Of a DNA stretch of 64,000 nucleotides, positions 1-8,499 are shown in pieces. Where the stretch lies: positions 186,001 through 250,000 of the forward strand of contig NZ_LBCQ02000001.1 in NCBI RefSeq assembly GCF_001014615.2, read 5' to 3'. The position numbers and the translations under genes were made by a program. Below the pieces are notes generated by a model that saw nothing but the letters and a program-made list of their open reading frames with translations, was not told the DNA's origin and made no database searches. Source of the stretch: Aquamicrobium sp. LC103 (GTDB taxonomy: Bacteria; Pseudomonadota; Alphaproteobacteria; Rhizobiales; Rhizobiaceae). Numbering within the stretch: position 1 is the stretch's first letter; the number at the start of each line of letters is the position of its first letter.

Positions 1-92
1 TCGAAATCGGCATCCTCCAGCGCGCGCACGCCGCCGTAATGCTTCGTCAGCCCCTCGGTCCTGAGGACGACCTTGCGATCCGTGTCTGCCAT
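1..92 (-). CDS. Sugar-type ABC transporter ATP-binding protein, N-terminus only (partial)
   Basis: Only the first 30 codons lie in the window; the gene runs off the left edge. The protein starts MADTDRKVVLRTEGLTKHYG and continues with GGVRALEDADF, the usual opening of an ABC ATPase just before the Walker A motif. The ATG at 92 is preceded by a strong ribosome binding site (GGGAGGAGA on the minus strand). It follows the ribose-type permease on the same strand with a 23-base gap, so it is very probably the energising subunit of the transporter encoded by the two genes upstream. Substrate cannot be read from this fragment. Confidence 0.8.
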   Translation of the reverse strand, partial: MADTDRKVVLRTEGLTKHYGGVRALEDADF

Positions 93-115
93 CTTCTCCT
101 CCCGGAAACCTGCGC

Positions 116-1144
116 CTATCGCGAACTCGGCCGCATCCGCTGGCGGTAGACGTCCGCGACCACGGCGGTGACGATGATCGCGCCCATGATCATCTCCTGA
201 TAATAGGCGCTGAGCCTCAGGAAGGTGAAGCCCGAGGTGATGACGCCGAAGATGACCGCGCCGATCAGCGTGCCGACGATCGAGCCGCGACCGCCGGTGA
301 GCGACACGCCGCCGATGACGGCCATGGCGATGGCGTGGAGCTCGTACATGGTGCCCATGCCGGCCTGCGCCGTCAGGCCGCGCGCGGCGACCACGATGCC
401 GGCCAGCGCAGCGAGCATGCCGGCGATCGCATAGACGAGCACGAGATGGCGCTCGACGTTGATGCCCGACATGCGGGCCGCCTGCTCGTTGGAGCCGATC
501 GCGTATGTGTGCTTGCCGTAGACTGTGTATTTCAGCGCCACGTGGAAGATCAGCGCGATCAGCAGGAAGATGATGACCGGTGTCATGCCCTGGCCGATGG
601 CGGCGAAACCGTCGGTCGGGAATGAGATCGGCTGGCCCCTCGTGTACCATTTGGCAATGCCGCGCGCCGTGACCATCATGCCGAGCGTGGCGATGAAGGG
701 CGGTATCTTGGTGTAGGCGATGAGCAGGCCGTTGACGAGGCCGGCGATCAGCCCGCAGCCGAGCCCGATCAATACCGGCACGATCAACGGCAGGTCGGTC
801 AGCTCCGGATAGACCGCGCGCGGATAGGTGCTCACCTGGGCGAAACTCATCGCGATCATCGCGGTGGCGCCGACGACGGAGCCCGAGGAAAGGTCTATGC
901 CGCCGGTGATGATGACCTGCGTCACGCCGATGGCGATGATGCCGATCACCGAGACCTGGAGGATCATGATGCCGAGCCGTTGCGTGTTGAACAGGAAGCT
1001 CTGCCCCTGAAGCCACCAGCCCAGCAATTCGAAGATGATCGCTATGCCCACCAGCCCCACGAGCGCGTTCAGCTCGTGGGAGCGCGGCCGTTTGACCTGT
1101 TCGGACTCCGCGGCGGTCGAGACCGCCTCTGCCTGGTTAGCCAT
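116..1144 (-). CDS. Ribose/sugar-type ABC transporter permease (RbsC family)
   Basis: This 342-residue inner-membrane protein has a short polar N-terminus followed by about nine hydrophobic segments. It carries the RbsC-family signature around residues 80-90 ([14 protein letters not shown]) and a second typical stretch near residue 275 ([20 protein letters not shown]), which is the cytoplasmic coupling region. Length fits the family (320-350). It sits between the substrate-binding protein gene upstream and the ATPase gene downstream, all on the minus strand, so it forms the channel of one carbohydrate-type (CUT2) importer. The transported sugar is not evident; the neighbouring hydrolase genes suggest a specialised catabolic substrate rather than ribose itself (inference). 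Confidence 0.9.
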   Translation of the reverse strand: MANQAEAVSTAAESEQVKRPRSHELNALVGLVGIAIIFELLGWWLQGQSFLFNTQRLGIMILQVSVIGIIAIGVTQVIITGGIDLSSGSVVGATAMIAMSFAQVSTYPRAVYPELTDLPLIVPVLIGLGCGLIAGLVNGLLIAYTKIPPFIATLGMMVTARGIAKWYTRGQPISFPTDGFAAIGQGMTPVIIFLLIALIFHVALKYTVYGKHTYAIGSNEQAARMSGINVERHLVLVYAIAGMLAALAGIVVAARGLTAQAGMGTMYELHAIAMAVIGGVSLTGGRGSIVGTLIGAVIFGVITSGFTFLRLSAYYQEMIMGAIIVTAVVADVYRQRMRPSSR

Positions 1145-1212
1145 CGTTCTTTTCCATCATTGCCGTCGCCCGAAGGCGGGGCGGACGACTCGATGCGCAG
1201 CCGTGCCGGAGA

Positions 1213-1231
1213 GGGAAGCCCCGGGCTTCCC
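1213..1231. other. Intercistronic hairpin between binding-protein and permease genes
   Basis: GGGAAGCCC is followed by one C and the perfect complement GGGCTTCCC. There is no T-tract. Hairpins at this position in ABC operons commonly protect the upstream binding-protein mRNA, giving an excess of binding protein over permease; that role is inferred here. Confidence 0.5.
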
Positions 1232-1261
1232 CCACTATACTCCTCCGGCCGTCCGCGGTCC

Positions 1262-2206
1262 TCAGTTCTTGGCGGTGAACTCGTCCATGTTCTCCGGCGT
1301 CACGAGTTGGAAGGGAATGTAGACCTTCTTGTCCACCTCCTCCCCGCGCGCGAGCTTCAGCGCCGCGTCGACGGCGCCCTTGCCCTGCCCCGCCGCATCC
1401 TGGAAGACGGTGACGTCGAGATCACCCGCGGCCATCGCGGCAAGCGCGTCCTGCGTGGCGTCGACGCCGCCGACCAGCACCTCGTCCATGTTCTTGCCGG
1501 CGGCTTTCATCGCCTGGATCGCGCCGATCGCCATCTCGTCATTGTTGGAGACGAGCGCATCGAATTCCAGGCCGGCCGAGAGCCAGTTGGTCATCAGGTC
1601 GGCGGCCTGCGTGCGCTGCCAGTTGGCGGTCTGCTCCTCCACGATCTCCATGAAGGAACATTCCTCGGTGGCGATGACGTCGTGGATGTCCTTGGTGCGC
1701 ATGCGCGCGGCCTGATTGGACAATTCGCCCATCATGACGACGATCTTGGCGCTTTCGCCCTTGCCCTTCTCCTTCAGGAGGCGGCAGATTTCCTGCGTCT
1801 CGAGCGTGCCGGATTCCTGCTCGTTGGAGGCGACATAGGCCTGGTTTTCCGGCAGGTCGTCGACATTGACCGGCTCGCGGTTGACGAAGACCAGCGGCAC
1901 CCCGGCATCGGCGGCCGCCTTGGTCATGGCGACGGTGGCGTCGGTGTCGACGGGATTGACGACGATCGCATCGACACCGGACGCGATGAAGTTCTGGATC
2001 TGGTTGAGCTGGCGGCCGACATCGTTCTGCGCGTCCTCCACCTGCAGCTCGACATCGTCGAGCTCGCCGGCATATTCGACCATGCCGTTGCGCAGCACGG
2101 TCAGGAAATTGTCGTCGAACAACGCCATGGAAACGCCGATGGTCTCAGCCATCGCCGAAGTGGTCATCAGCGCCGACAGAGCGACGCCGAACAATAGCTT
2201 CCTCAT
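1262..2206 (-). CDS. Periplasmic sugar-binding protein of ABC transporter (RbsB-like)
   Basis: The 314-residue protein begins with an export signal (MRKLLFGVALSALMTTSAMA, cleavage expected after AMA) and continues with the type 1 periplasmic binding fold: ETIGVSMALFDDNF at the N-lobe, VDAIVVNPVDTDA at about residue 85, and VDATQDALAAMAAG near residue 245. The start at 2206 was preferred over an in-frame upstream extension because it opens exactly at the signal peptide and has GGAGGAGC just upstream. It binds substrate in the periplasm for the permease and ATPase encoded downstream. The ligand is unknown; RbsB-type proteins bind sugars, polyols or autoinducer-2. Confidence 0.9.
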   Translation of the reverse strand: MRKLLFGVALSALMTTSAMAETIGVSMALFDDNFLTVLRNGMVEYAGELDDVELQVEDAQNDVGRQLNQIQNFIASGVDAIVVNPVDTDATVAMTKAAADAGVPLVFVNREPVNVDDLPENQAYVASNEQESGTLETQEICRLLKEKGKGESAKIVVMMGELSNQAARMRTKDIHDVIATEECSFMEIVEEQTANWQRTQAADLMTNWLSAGLEFDALVSNNDEMAIGAIQAMKAAGKNMDEVLVGGVDATQDALAAMAAGDLDVTVFQDAAGQGKGAVDAALKLARGEEVDKKVYIPFQLVTPENMDEFTAKN

Positions 2207-2341
2207 CTGAATGCTCCTCCACATTGCGGGTGTCCGGCGGCACCCCGATTTTCCGGATTCCCTCCCTATGGGATTTCCGATGTTCCCTTCCCGACGGCTC
2301 TTCGGCCTCAAGATAGAACATGAACGCCATTGATGAAAAAA

Positions 2342-2361
2342 TATGGAATATTCATTCCATA
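2342..2361. promoter_or_regulatory. Perfect inverted repeat upstream of the sugar-type ABC operon (operator candidate)
   Basis: TATGGAAT, four bases (ATTC), then ATTCCATA. It is a perfect 8-bp dyad in an AT-rich patch about 135 bp upstream of the binding-protein start. Such a dyad is a plausible regulator site; the GntR-family gene at 5426 is the only regulator in the neighbourhood, but no link between them can be shown from sequence. Confidence 0.4.
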
Positions 2362-2394
2362 GTGTCAACAAGGATTCAGAACGGCGATTCCGCT

Positions 2395-2423
2395 CCGGCG
2401 AAGCTCGAATCGAGCTTCGCCGG
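2395..2423. other. Long perfect hairpin in the gap after the cyclase gene
   Basis: CCGGCGAAGCTCGA, a single A, then TCGAGCTTCGCCGG: a 14-bp perfect stem. It lies about 115 bp beyond the stop of the cyclase gene and has no T-run on either strand. It may end or stabilise the transcript of the two enzyme genes (3394-4380 and 2540-3310). The rest of the gap 2207-2539 shows no gene. Confidence 0.45.
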
Positions 2424-2539
2424 GTTGCGGGAGATGTCGGCGATGGTGGAGGAGAGCGCCGCGCCGGATTGCGAGAAGCCGGCGGCGCGGCGCAGGATCA
2501 CGCGCGGCGAAACGGCAAGTGATCCAGCGGCATCGGCTC

Positions 2540-3310
2540 TCAGTCGAGGATGGCGACGGCGCGCGTCCAGCCGGCCGAGGCGCGTTCGATCTTCACCGGG
2601 AAGCAGCTCACCTTGAAACCGTTGGCGGGAAGGTCCTCCAATCGATGCAGCTTCTCGATGTGGCAATAGCCGGTATGCCGGCCCGCCTTGTGACCCTCCC
2701 AGATGATGGAGGGATCGCCTTCGCGCTGGTAACGCCCGGCGGTATGAACGAAGGGGGCATCCCAGCTCCAGCCATCGGTGCCGGTGACGCGCACGCCGCG
2801 GTCGAGCAGATACATGGTGGCCTCGTAGCCCATGCCGCAGCCGCTCGCGACATAGTCGGCCTGGCCGAACTTGGCGCCCGCGGACGTGTTGACGACGACG
2901 ATCTCCAGCGGCTGCAGCTCGTGGCCGATACGCTTCAGTTCTTCCTCGACATCCCCGGCGGTCGCGACATAGCCATCGGGAAAATGGCGGAAGTCGAGTT
3001 TCACGCCCGGCTGGAAGCACCATTCGAGCGGGATCTCGTCGATGGTCATGGCGCGCTCGCCGCGATTCATCGTCGAATGATAGTGCCATGGCGCGTCGAG
3101 ATGCGTGCCATTGTGGGTGGAGAGCACGACACGCTCGACCGCCCAGCCCTCACCGTCAGGCAGGTCTTCCGGCTTCAGTCCCGGAAAGAAGGGCAGCAAT
3201 TGCGGCAGGCTCTGCTTGTGGTCGATATACTCGATCGACGGAATCTGGATCGGCGGATCGGCCGGAATGTCGTTGGCGATCGGCACCGACAGGTCGATGA
3301 TGCGTGTCAT
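2540..3310 (-). CDS. Cyclase-family metal-dependent hydrolase (kynurenine formamidase-like fold)
   Basis: This 256-residue protein belongs to the cyclase family (PF04199), whose best known member is kynurenine formamidase. The family metal-site motif is visible as STHNGTHLDAPWHY at about residues 65-78, followed by AMTIDEIPLEW. A second conserved patch, GCGMGYEATMYLLDRGVRVTGTDGWSWDAP, lies around residues 150-185. The start at 3310 was chosen because MTRIIDLSVPI is the normal family N-terminus and GGAGGAAACC precedes it. It lies 83 bases downstream of the fumarylacetoacetate-hydrolase-family gene on the same strand; together they look like two hydrolytic steps of one degradative route. The substrate is not identifiable; members act on formamides, lactams or carbinolamides. 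Confidence 0.85.
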   Translation of the reverse strand: MTRIIDLSVPIANDIPADPPIQIPSIEYIDHKQSLPQLLPFFPGLKPEDLPDGEGWAVERVVLSTHNGTHLDAPWHYHSTMNRGERAMTIDEIPLEWCFQPGVKLDFRHFPDGYVATAGDVEEELKRIGHELQPLEIVVVNTSAGAKFGQADYVASGCGMGYEATMYLLDRGVRVTGTDGWSWDAPFVHTAGRYQREGDPSIIWEGHKAGRHTGYCHIEKLHRLEDLPANGFKVSCFPVKIERASAGWTRAVAILD

Positions 3311-3342
3311 GGTTTCCTCCCTATGACGCTTTGATGCGATGG

Positions 3343-3366
3343 GGCCTCCCGCTCCGGCGGGAGGCC
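3343..3366. other. Intercistronic hairpin between the two hydrolase genes
   Basis: GGCCTCCCGC, four bases, then GCGGGAGGCC: a 10-bp perfect stem in the 83-bp gap. No T-tract follows on the transcribed (minus) strand, so an RNA-stability or partial attenuation role is more likely than a full terminator. Confidence 0.45.
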
Positions 3367-3393
3367 AGGATAGCAGGCGATCGGGACGGCCGC

Positions 3394-4380
3394 TCAGGCG
3401 TCCTGGCGGACGATCTTGTTGCGCAAGGTGCCGATCTTCTCGATTTCCAGCTCGATCGTGTCGCCATGGCTGAGGAAATGGCCGTTTTCGAGTCCGCAGC
3501 CATTGCCGACCGTGCCGGACCCGATGAACTCGCCGGCAAAGACCGTCTCGTCGCGCGACATATGCGCGATCAGTTCCTCGAAGCTGAACAGCATGCCTTC
3601 CGAGCGTCCCCTGGCGACCGTCTCGCCATTGATGCGCGCCTCCATGGCGAGCGCGTAGGGATCGCCGATCTCGTCCGGCGTGACGATCCACGGCCCGAGC
3701 ACGTTGCCGCCGTTGAAGCTCTTGCCCTTCGCGGGTCCGAGCCAGCCGGGCATCTCCATCGCCTGCTGGTCGCGGGCGGAAAGATCGTTGAAGATCGTGT
3801 AGCCGAAGATATGCTCGGCCGCTTTGGAAGCGGGAATATTGGTTCCCGTCCTGCCGACGAACACGCCGATCTCCAGCTCGTAGTCCATCACCTTGGAGTA
3901 GGCCGGCCAGCGCACCGTGTCCTCGGGCCCGGCGACGATCATGCGGTTGGTGATGTAGTAGATCGGAAGCTTGCGGTAGACCTCCGGCAGGTCCGCGAGC
4001 GGCTCCGCCTCGATGGCGGCGAGCGCCGCCGGATCACCGGCCGCGAGCAGCTTGCGCATGCCGCGCGGCGATTGGCGGATATGCAGCGGGAAGCTCATGC
4101 CGTCGCGCATCTGGCGCGGTTCCGGCACCGGGGCGAGCAGCCGAACGGAAGAAACGTCCACGCTGAGATCGCCGCCGCCGCCATGGCGGTCGAAAAGGTC
4201 ATGGGCGGCGTCCAGCCCCGCCTTGCCCGCGTCCATCAGCGAAATCATCGAGGCGAAGGCCGACGCGTCGCGGCCGGCGCGCTCGGCGGCAAGCCGCAGG
4301 TCGAACAGTTTCGCGTTTCCGGAATGGACGATGGCGACGGAAGCGTTTCCGGGTCCGTTTTCATAAGTCGCAAGCTTCAC
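3394..4380 (-). CDS. Fumarylacetoacetate hydrolase family protein
   Basis: A 328-residue member of the FAH superfamily (PF01557). The metal-binding signature is seen in the second half: VMDYELEIGVFVG (about residues 165-178), with the acidic ligands, and FNDLSARDQQAMEMPGWLGPAKGKSFNGGNVLGPWIVT (residues about 198-235), typical of FAH and acylpyruvate hydrolases. The C-terminal part includes FAGEFIGSGTVGNGCGLENG. It probably cleaves a C-C bond of a diketo acid at the end of an aromatic or sugar-acid pathway (family knowledge). It starts at 4380, divergent from the binding protein gene at 4473 with a 92-bp AT-rich shared promoter region, and is followed by the cyclase-family gene. Confidence 0.88.
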   Translation of the reverse strand: MKLATYENGPGNASVAIVHSGNAKLFDLRLAAERAGRDASAFASMISLMDAGKAGLDAAHDLFDRHGGGGDLSVDVSSVRLLAPVPEPRQMRDGMSFPLHIRQSPRGMRKLLAAGDPAALAAIEAEPLADLPEVYRKLPIYYITNRMIVAGPEDTVRWPAYSKVMDYELEIGVFVGRTGTNIPASKAAEHIFGYTIFNDLSARDQQAMEMPGWLGPAKGKSFNGGNVLGPWIVTPDEIGDPYALAMEARINGETVARGRSEGMLFSFEELIAHMSRDETVFAGEFIGSGTVGNGCGLENGHFLSHGDTIELEIEKIGTLRNKIVRQDA

Positions 4381-4472
4381 GTATTCCTCCCTCTTGCGAA
4401 TATATATATTTCATGTTTCTATCGATATATCAAAGCGGCACGATTGGAAAGCCGTTTGTAAGGGAGGAAATC

Positions 4473-5414
4473 ATGAAGCTTGGGAATGGAGCCTCGCGGC
4501 TCGGCACGGTCCTTGCCGTGCTGATGGGCATGACGTCGATCGCGTCCGCGCAGGAAAAAGTCGTCATCGGCTGCACCGCCACCACCGATTGCGCCTCGGC
4601 GGCGATCGCGGTGGAGGAAGGCATCTTCGAGAAGAACGGGCTCGACGCCGAGCTGATCCTGATCGGGCTGAACTCCAACATCCCGGCGGGCATCCTGTCG
4701 AATTCGCTCCAGATCGGCGGCCCGACCCCCTCGGTCTTCCTGCAGGCGACGGACGGCGGCCTCGACCTCGTGGCGGTCGCCGGCGCCTCCTCGACGGCCA
4801 AGGAAACCGCCGACACCGTGGCGATCGTCACGCGTGCTGGCGTGGAAATTTCGTCGGCCAAGGACCTGGCCGGCAAGAAGGTCGGCGCGCCCGGCATCGG
4901 CGCCTTCCTGCACGTGCTCTTCCAGCAATGGCTGATCGAGAACGACGTCGACCCGAAATCGGTGCAGTTCGTGGAAGTGACCTTCCCGACGATGAGCGAC
5001 GTGCTGCAGTCGGGCGCAGTCGACGCGGTGGTGGCGGCCGAGCCGTTCCTGTCGCGCATCCTTTCGGCGGGCACCGGCAAGGTGATGTCGCACTATCTGG
5101 AGGATTTGCCCGAGCATCAGCCGCAGATCCTCTATGCCTCGACGCGCGAATGGGCCGATTCCAACCCCGAGGCGCTCGCCGCCTTCCGCGCCTCGATCGA
5201 CGAGGCGGCCAAGATCGTCAATGCCGATCCGGACAAGGCGCGCGGCGCGATCTCGCGCTTCACCAAGATTCCGCCGGAAGTGCTCGCCAACATGAAGCTG
5301 TCGGTCTCCGATCCGGTCATCACCTCCGAACAGCTCGCCTGGTGGGCCGACGTGATGAACCAGCAGAACATGCTGCAGAACGAGCCGGACGTCGACGCGC
5401 TGGTGCAGAAGTAA
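4473..5414 (+). CDS. NitT/TauT-type ABC transporter substrate-binding protein
   Basis: The 313-residue exported protein (signal ending SIASA-QEK) has the SsuA/THI5-like fold: GCTATTDCASAAIAVEEGIF (helix after the first strand) and ILSNSLQIGGPTPSVFLQATDGG. Two cysteines close together in the mature N-terminus (IGCTATTDC) are a little unusual for the family. The start at 4473 follows AGGGAGGAAATC; an upstream in-frame ATG at 4413 would add a non-signal leader and was rejected. It opens an operon with a GntR regulator, ATPase and two permeases. Members bind sulfonates, nitrate, taurine, pyrimidine precursors or aromatic acids; the ligand here is unknown. Confidence 0.88.
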   Translation: MKLGNGASRLGTVLAVLMGMTSIASAQEKVVIGCTATTDCASAAIAVEEGIFEKNGLDAELILIGLNSNIPAGILSNSLQIGGPTPSVFLQATDGGLDLVAVAGASSTAKETADTVAIVTRAGVEISSAKDLAGKKVGAPGIGAFLHVLFQQWLIENDVDPKSVQFVEVTFPTMSDVLQSGAVDAVVAAEPFLSRILSAGTGKVMSHYLEDLPEHQPQILYASTREWADSNPEALAAFRASIDEAAKIVNADPDKARGAISRFTKIPPEVLANMKLSVSDPVITSEQLAWWADVMNQQNMLQNEPDVDALVQK

Positions 5415-5425
5415 GCCGACGAAAT

Positions 5426-6130
5426 ATGAAGACGGGCCCGCGGAACGGAACGACGGCACAAGGCGGCGACACGCTCAGCGAGCGTGCGGCGGCCTCGGTC
5501 GAGCGCGACATTCTCGCGGGCGTCTGGCTCCCCGGCGCACGGCTCGGCATCCACGCGCTTTCTGCTCACTACGGCATCGGCGCCACGCCGCTGCGCGAGG
5601 GCCTCTCGCGCCTGGTCTCGCGCGGGCTGATCCAGGCCGTGGGCCAGCGCGGGTTTCGCGTCGCCCCGGTCTCGCGCGACGATCTGGAGGACATCACCCG
5701 CGTGCGCTGCATCGTCGAGGCGGAGGCGCTGCGGCGGTCCATCGCAACCGGCGACGACGAATGGGAGGCCGGCGTGCTCGCCTGCCTTCACCGGCTGCGC
5801 CGCATGGTGGAGCGCGACCCGCGATCGATGCGCGAGGACGCGCCGGAATTCGACCGGCTCCACAAGGAGTTCCACCGCTCGATCCTGACCGCCTGCCAGT
5901 CGGAGCGGCTGTTGCGGCTGCAGGACGAGCTCTACGACCAGGCCTATCGCTATCGACGCGCGATGATGCGCCGTTTCGAGAACGCCGACTGGTTCATCGA
6001 CGAGCATCAGCAACTGGCCGACATCATCCTCGCCCGCAAGGCGGACGAAGCGGTGGCGATGCTGATGAAGCATCTCGGGCACACACTCCACGTCGTCTAT
6101 GGCGACGAGGGAGCGGACAGGACGATATGA
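5426..6130 (+). CDS. GntR family (FCD-type) transcriptional regulator
   Basis: The 234-residue protein has an N-terminal winged helix (about residues 18-85, including AHYGIGATPLREGLSRLVSRGLI and the wing GQRGFRVAPVS) and a C-terminal all-helical FCD ligand domain (residues about 95-225, with the acidic and histidine residues expected for metal: D..HKEFHRSIL and H.....ADIILARKADEAVAMLMKHL). The start at 5426 lies 11 bp after the binding-protein stop, and its end overlaps the ATPase start (ATGA). Encoding a regulator inside the transporter operon suggests local control of this cluster and perhaps of the divergent hydrolase genes, with the transported compound or a breakdown product as effector (inference). 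Confidence 0.92.
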   Translation: MKTGPRNGTTAQGGDTLSERAAASVERDILAGVWLPGARLGIHALSAHYGIGATPLREGLSRLVSRGLIQAVGQRGFRVAPVSRDDLEDITRVRCIVEAEALRRSIATGDDEWEAGVLACLHRLRRMVERDPRSMREDAPEFDRLHKEFHRSILTACQSERLLRLQDELYDQAYRYRRAMMRRFENADWFIDEHQQLADIILARKADEAVAMLMKHLGHTLHVVYGDEGADRTI

Positions 6131-6915
6131 GAAAAACCGACAAGCAGGCAGCCGCCCGACCCGTGATCGAGTTCAGCCGGGTCGACCTCTCCTTCGGCGA
6201 CAGGAAGATCATCGACAAGCTCGACCTCACGGTCCGCGAAGGCGAGTTCGTCTGCATCATCGGCCCTTCCGGCTGCGGCAAGACGACGGCGCTGCGCATG
6301 GCGGGCGGCCTCGTCAACCCGACCGGCGGCAGCGTCGGCGTGCTCGGCGAGGCGATGCTGAAGCCGAGGCGCGACGTGGCGATCGTCTTTCAGGATTACG
6401 GCAAGGCGCTGCTGCCCTGGCGCACCGCGCACGGCAACATCTCGCTGGCGCTGGAGGCGGCGGGCGTGGCCAAGGCCGAGCGCGGGGACCGCATCGAGCA
6501 TCTTCTGGAGAAGGTGGGCCTGCCCGGCCAGGGCGACAAATATCCGGCCGAGATGTCCGGCGGCATGCAGCAGCGGCTGCAGATCGCCCGCTGCCTGGCG
6601 CAGGACCCGAAGGTCCTCCTGATGGACGAGCCCTTCGGCGCGCTCGACGCGATGACGCGCCAGACGCTGCAGGACGAGCTGCTGTCGATCGCCGCCGACA
6701 CGCGCGCCACCGTGTTCTTCGTCACCCACGACCTCGAGGAGGCGATCTATCTCGGCGACCGCGTGGTGGGACTCCTGCCCGATCCCGGCCGCATCGGCAC
6801 GATGACCGAGATCGGCCTGCCGCGCCCGCGCGACCAGCTCTCGACCCGCGAGATGCCGGAATTCCTTGCGCTGCGCCGCTCGCTCTTCGACTTCATCGAA
6901 AAGGCCGAGGCGTGA
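6127..6915 (+). CDS. NitT/TauT-type ABC transporter ATP-binding protein
   Basis: This 262-residue ATPase shows Walker A (GPSGCGKTT, about residues 44-52), the Q-loop (FQDYGKALLPW), the ABC signature (MSGGMQQRLQIARC), Walker B (VLLMDEPFGALD) and the H-loop (FFVTHDLEEA). The LLPWRTAHGNISLALE segment is typical of SsuB/TauB-type subunits. The ATG overlaps the stop of the GntR gene (ATGA), indicating translational coupling. It powers import through the two permeases encoded next. Confidence 0.93.
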   Translation: MRKTDKQAAARPVIEFSRVDLSFGDRKIIDKLDLTVREGEFVCIIGPSGCGKTTALRMAGGLVNPTGGSVGVLGEAMLKPRRDVAIVFQDYGKALLPWRTAHGNISLALEAAGVAKAERGDRIEHLLEKVGLPGQGDKYPAEMSGGMQQRLQIARCLAQDPKVLLMDEPFGALDAMTRQTLQDELLSIAADTRATVFFVTHDLEEAIYLGDRVVGLLPDPGRIGTMTEIGLPRPRDQLSTREMPEFLALRRSLFDFIEKAEA

Positions 6916-6917
6916 GG

Positions 6918-7673
6918 ATGCGCGCCCGCGGCCTCCTGCTTCCGCTGCTGCTGCTGGTTGCCGCCGAACTCGGCATGCGGCTCTCGGGAACGCAGAGCAT
7001 GGCGCTGGCCGCGCCGAGCGACGTCTTCCTGTCGCTCCTCTCGGCGATCGGCGACGGCTCGCTGCTCGTCGCCACCCGCGACACGCTGACGGTCGCTTTC
7101 GCCGGGCTGGCGATCGGCACGGCGGTCGGGCTTGCCTTCGGCATCCTCTTCGGTCTGGTGCCGCCGCTCAACCGGCTGATGGAGGTGACGATAGAGGCGA
7201 TCCGCCCCGTGCCGTCGGTCGCGCTCATTCCCATCGCCATGCTGGCGCTCGGCTTCGGCTATCGCATGGGCATCGCCATCGTGGCCTTTGCCTGCGCTTT
7301 CCCGATGCTGATCCTGACGCGCGCCGCGATCGCCGGCATCGAGCCGCGGCTCTTCGAGGTCGCCCGCGCGTTGCGTCTTTCCGCCATGCAGCGTGTCTTC
7401 AAGATCATCCTGCCGGCTGCCTTCCCGCGCATCATGGTGGCCTTCCGGCTCGCGGCCGGCATCGCGCTGGTCGTCGCCGTCACCGTCGAGATCGCCGCCA
7501 ACCCGCTCGGCCTCGGCTACGGTATCCTGATCGCCCAACAGGCGCTGGACCCGGCGCGCATGCTCGCCTACCTCGTCTGGATCGGCATCGTCGGCTACGC
7601 GCTCAACTGGGCCCTGGTCGGCGCGCAACACGGCATGTTCGGGCGCGCGGGCGGGGCGGAGGCGCGGCAATGA
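6918..7673 (+). CDS. NitT/TauT-type ABC transporter permease (first)
   Basis: The 251-residue membrane protein has about six hydrophobic segments and the binding-protein-dependent permease motif near residue 150 (EVARALRLSAMQRVFKIILPAAFPRI, the EAA loop). An in-frame GTG at 6912 is a possible alternative start, but the ATG at 6918 sits 2 bases after the ATPase stop with GGCGTGAGG upstream. Its stop overlaps the start of the second permease (AATGA). Two permease genes in one operon suggest a heterodimeric channel, less common in this family than homodimers. Confidence 0.9.
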   Translation: MRARGLLLPLLLLVAAELGMRLSGTQSMALAAPSDVFLSLLSAIGDGSLLVATRDTLTVAFAGLAIGTAVGLAFGILFGLVPPLNRLMEVTIEAIRPVPSVALIPIAMLALGFGYRMGIAIVAFACAFPMLILTRAAIAGIEPRLFEVARALRLSAMQRVFKIILPAAFPRIMVAFRLAAGIALVVAVTVEIAANPLGLGYGILIAQQALDPARMLAYLVWIGIVGYALNWALVGAQHGMFGRAGGAEARQ

Positions 7674-8440
7674 CCTTCCGAGGCAACCTCCCCTGGCGCA
7701 TCGCCAGCTTCGCAGTCGCCGCCGGCTTCGTGCTCTTGTGGCAATGGATCGCCGACCTCAAGCTCGTATCGCCGGTTTTCCTGCCCGGCCCCGACCGCGC
7801 CTGGAACGCACTGGTCGCCGGCATGACCGAAGGCGATCTCGCAACCAAGCTCGTCGCCACGGTGGAGCGCATGATCTGGGGCTGGCTGATCGCCTCGCTC
7901 GCGGGCATCGCGCTCGGCGCGGCGATCGGCATATCGCCGCGCATGCGCGCTTATGTGGCGCCGATGCTGGAATTCCTGCGGCCACTGCCGGCCTCCGCCA
8001 TCATCCCCGTGGCCATCGCGCTGCTCGGCCTGTCGGACGCGATGGTGCTCTTCGTCATCGCCTTCGGCGCGCTGTGGCCGGTACTGCTCGCCACCATTCA
8101 CGGCTTCTCGGCCGTCGAGCCCAGGCTCTACGAGGTCGGGGCGGCGCTCGGCCTGACACGCCGGCAGACGATCATGAAGCTCTCGCTGCCCTCGGCGAGC
8201 CCCGACATCCTCGCCGGCATGCGCCTCGGCCTGACCGTGGCGCTCATCCTCGCGGTCGTCTGCGAGATGCTTGCCGGTCGCGACGGGCTCGGCAACTGGA
8301 TCCTGCTTTCCGCCCGCTCCTTCCGCGCGCCCGACCTCTATGCCGGCGTGATCCTGCTCGGCGCGCTCGGCTTCCTGAGCTCCGTGGCGATCGACTGGAC
8401 CGAGCAGCGGCTCCTGCGCTGGCGCGCCAGGGCGCGGTGA
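7670..8440 (+). CDS. NitT/TauT-type ABC transporter permease (second)
   Basis: A 256-residue paralogue of the preceding permease: hydrophobic segments throughout, the conserved loop EVGAALGLTRRQTIMKLSLPSASPDI at about residues 155-180, and LEFLRPLPASAIIPVAIALLG in the core. It overlaps the first permease by 4 bases. It is the last gene of the transporter operon; its stop at 8440 is only 60 bp before the first CRISPR repeat. Together with its partner it would form the transmembrane pore. Confidence 0.9.
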   Translation: MTFRGNLPWRIASFAVAAGFVLLWQWIADLKLVSPVFLPGPDRAWNALVAGMTEGDLATKLVATVERMIWGWLIASLAGIALGAAIGISPRMRAYVAPMLEFLRPLPASAIIPVAIALLGLSDAMVLFVIAFGALWPVLLATIHGFSAVEPRLYEVGAALGLTRRQTIMKLSLPSASPDILAGMRLGLTVALILAVVCEMLAGRDGLGNWILLSARSFRAPDLYAGVILLGALGFLSSVAIDWTEQRLLRWRARAR

Positions 8441-8499
8441 ATTGACCGTCTTTTGCGAAGCGCTGGACTGGACTAGATTTCGCCGATCATGATGACGTC

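Noticed and set aside
5761-6126. ATPase gene starting upstream within the GntR gene
   Set aside because: The upstream extension is out of frame with GntR coding and lacks ATPase similarity; ATG 6127 fits the family start.
8441-8499. CGCTGGAC-like sequence before repeat 1 as a seventh, decayed repeat
   Set aside because: Only about 8-10 bases resemble the repeat and the spacing from repeat 1 does not fit a 66-bp unit.
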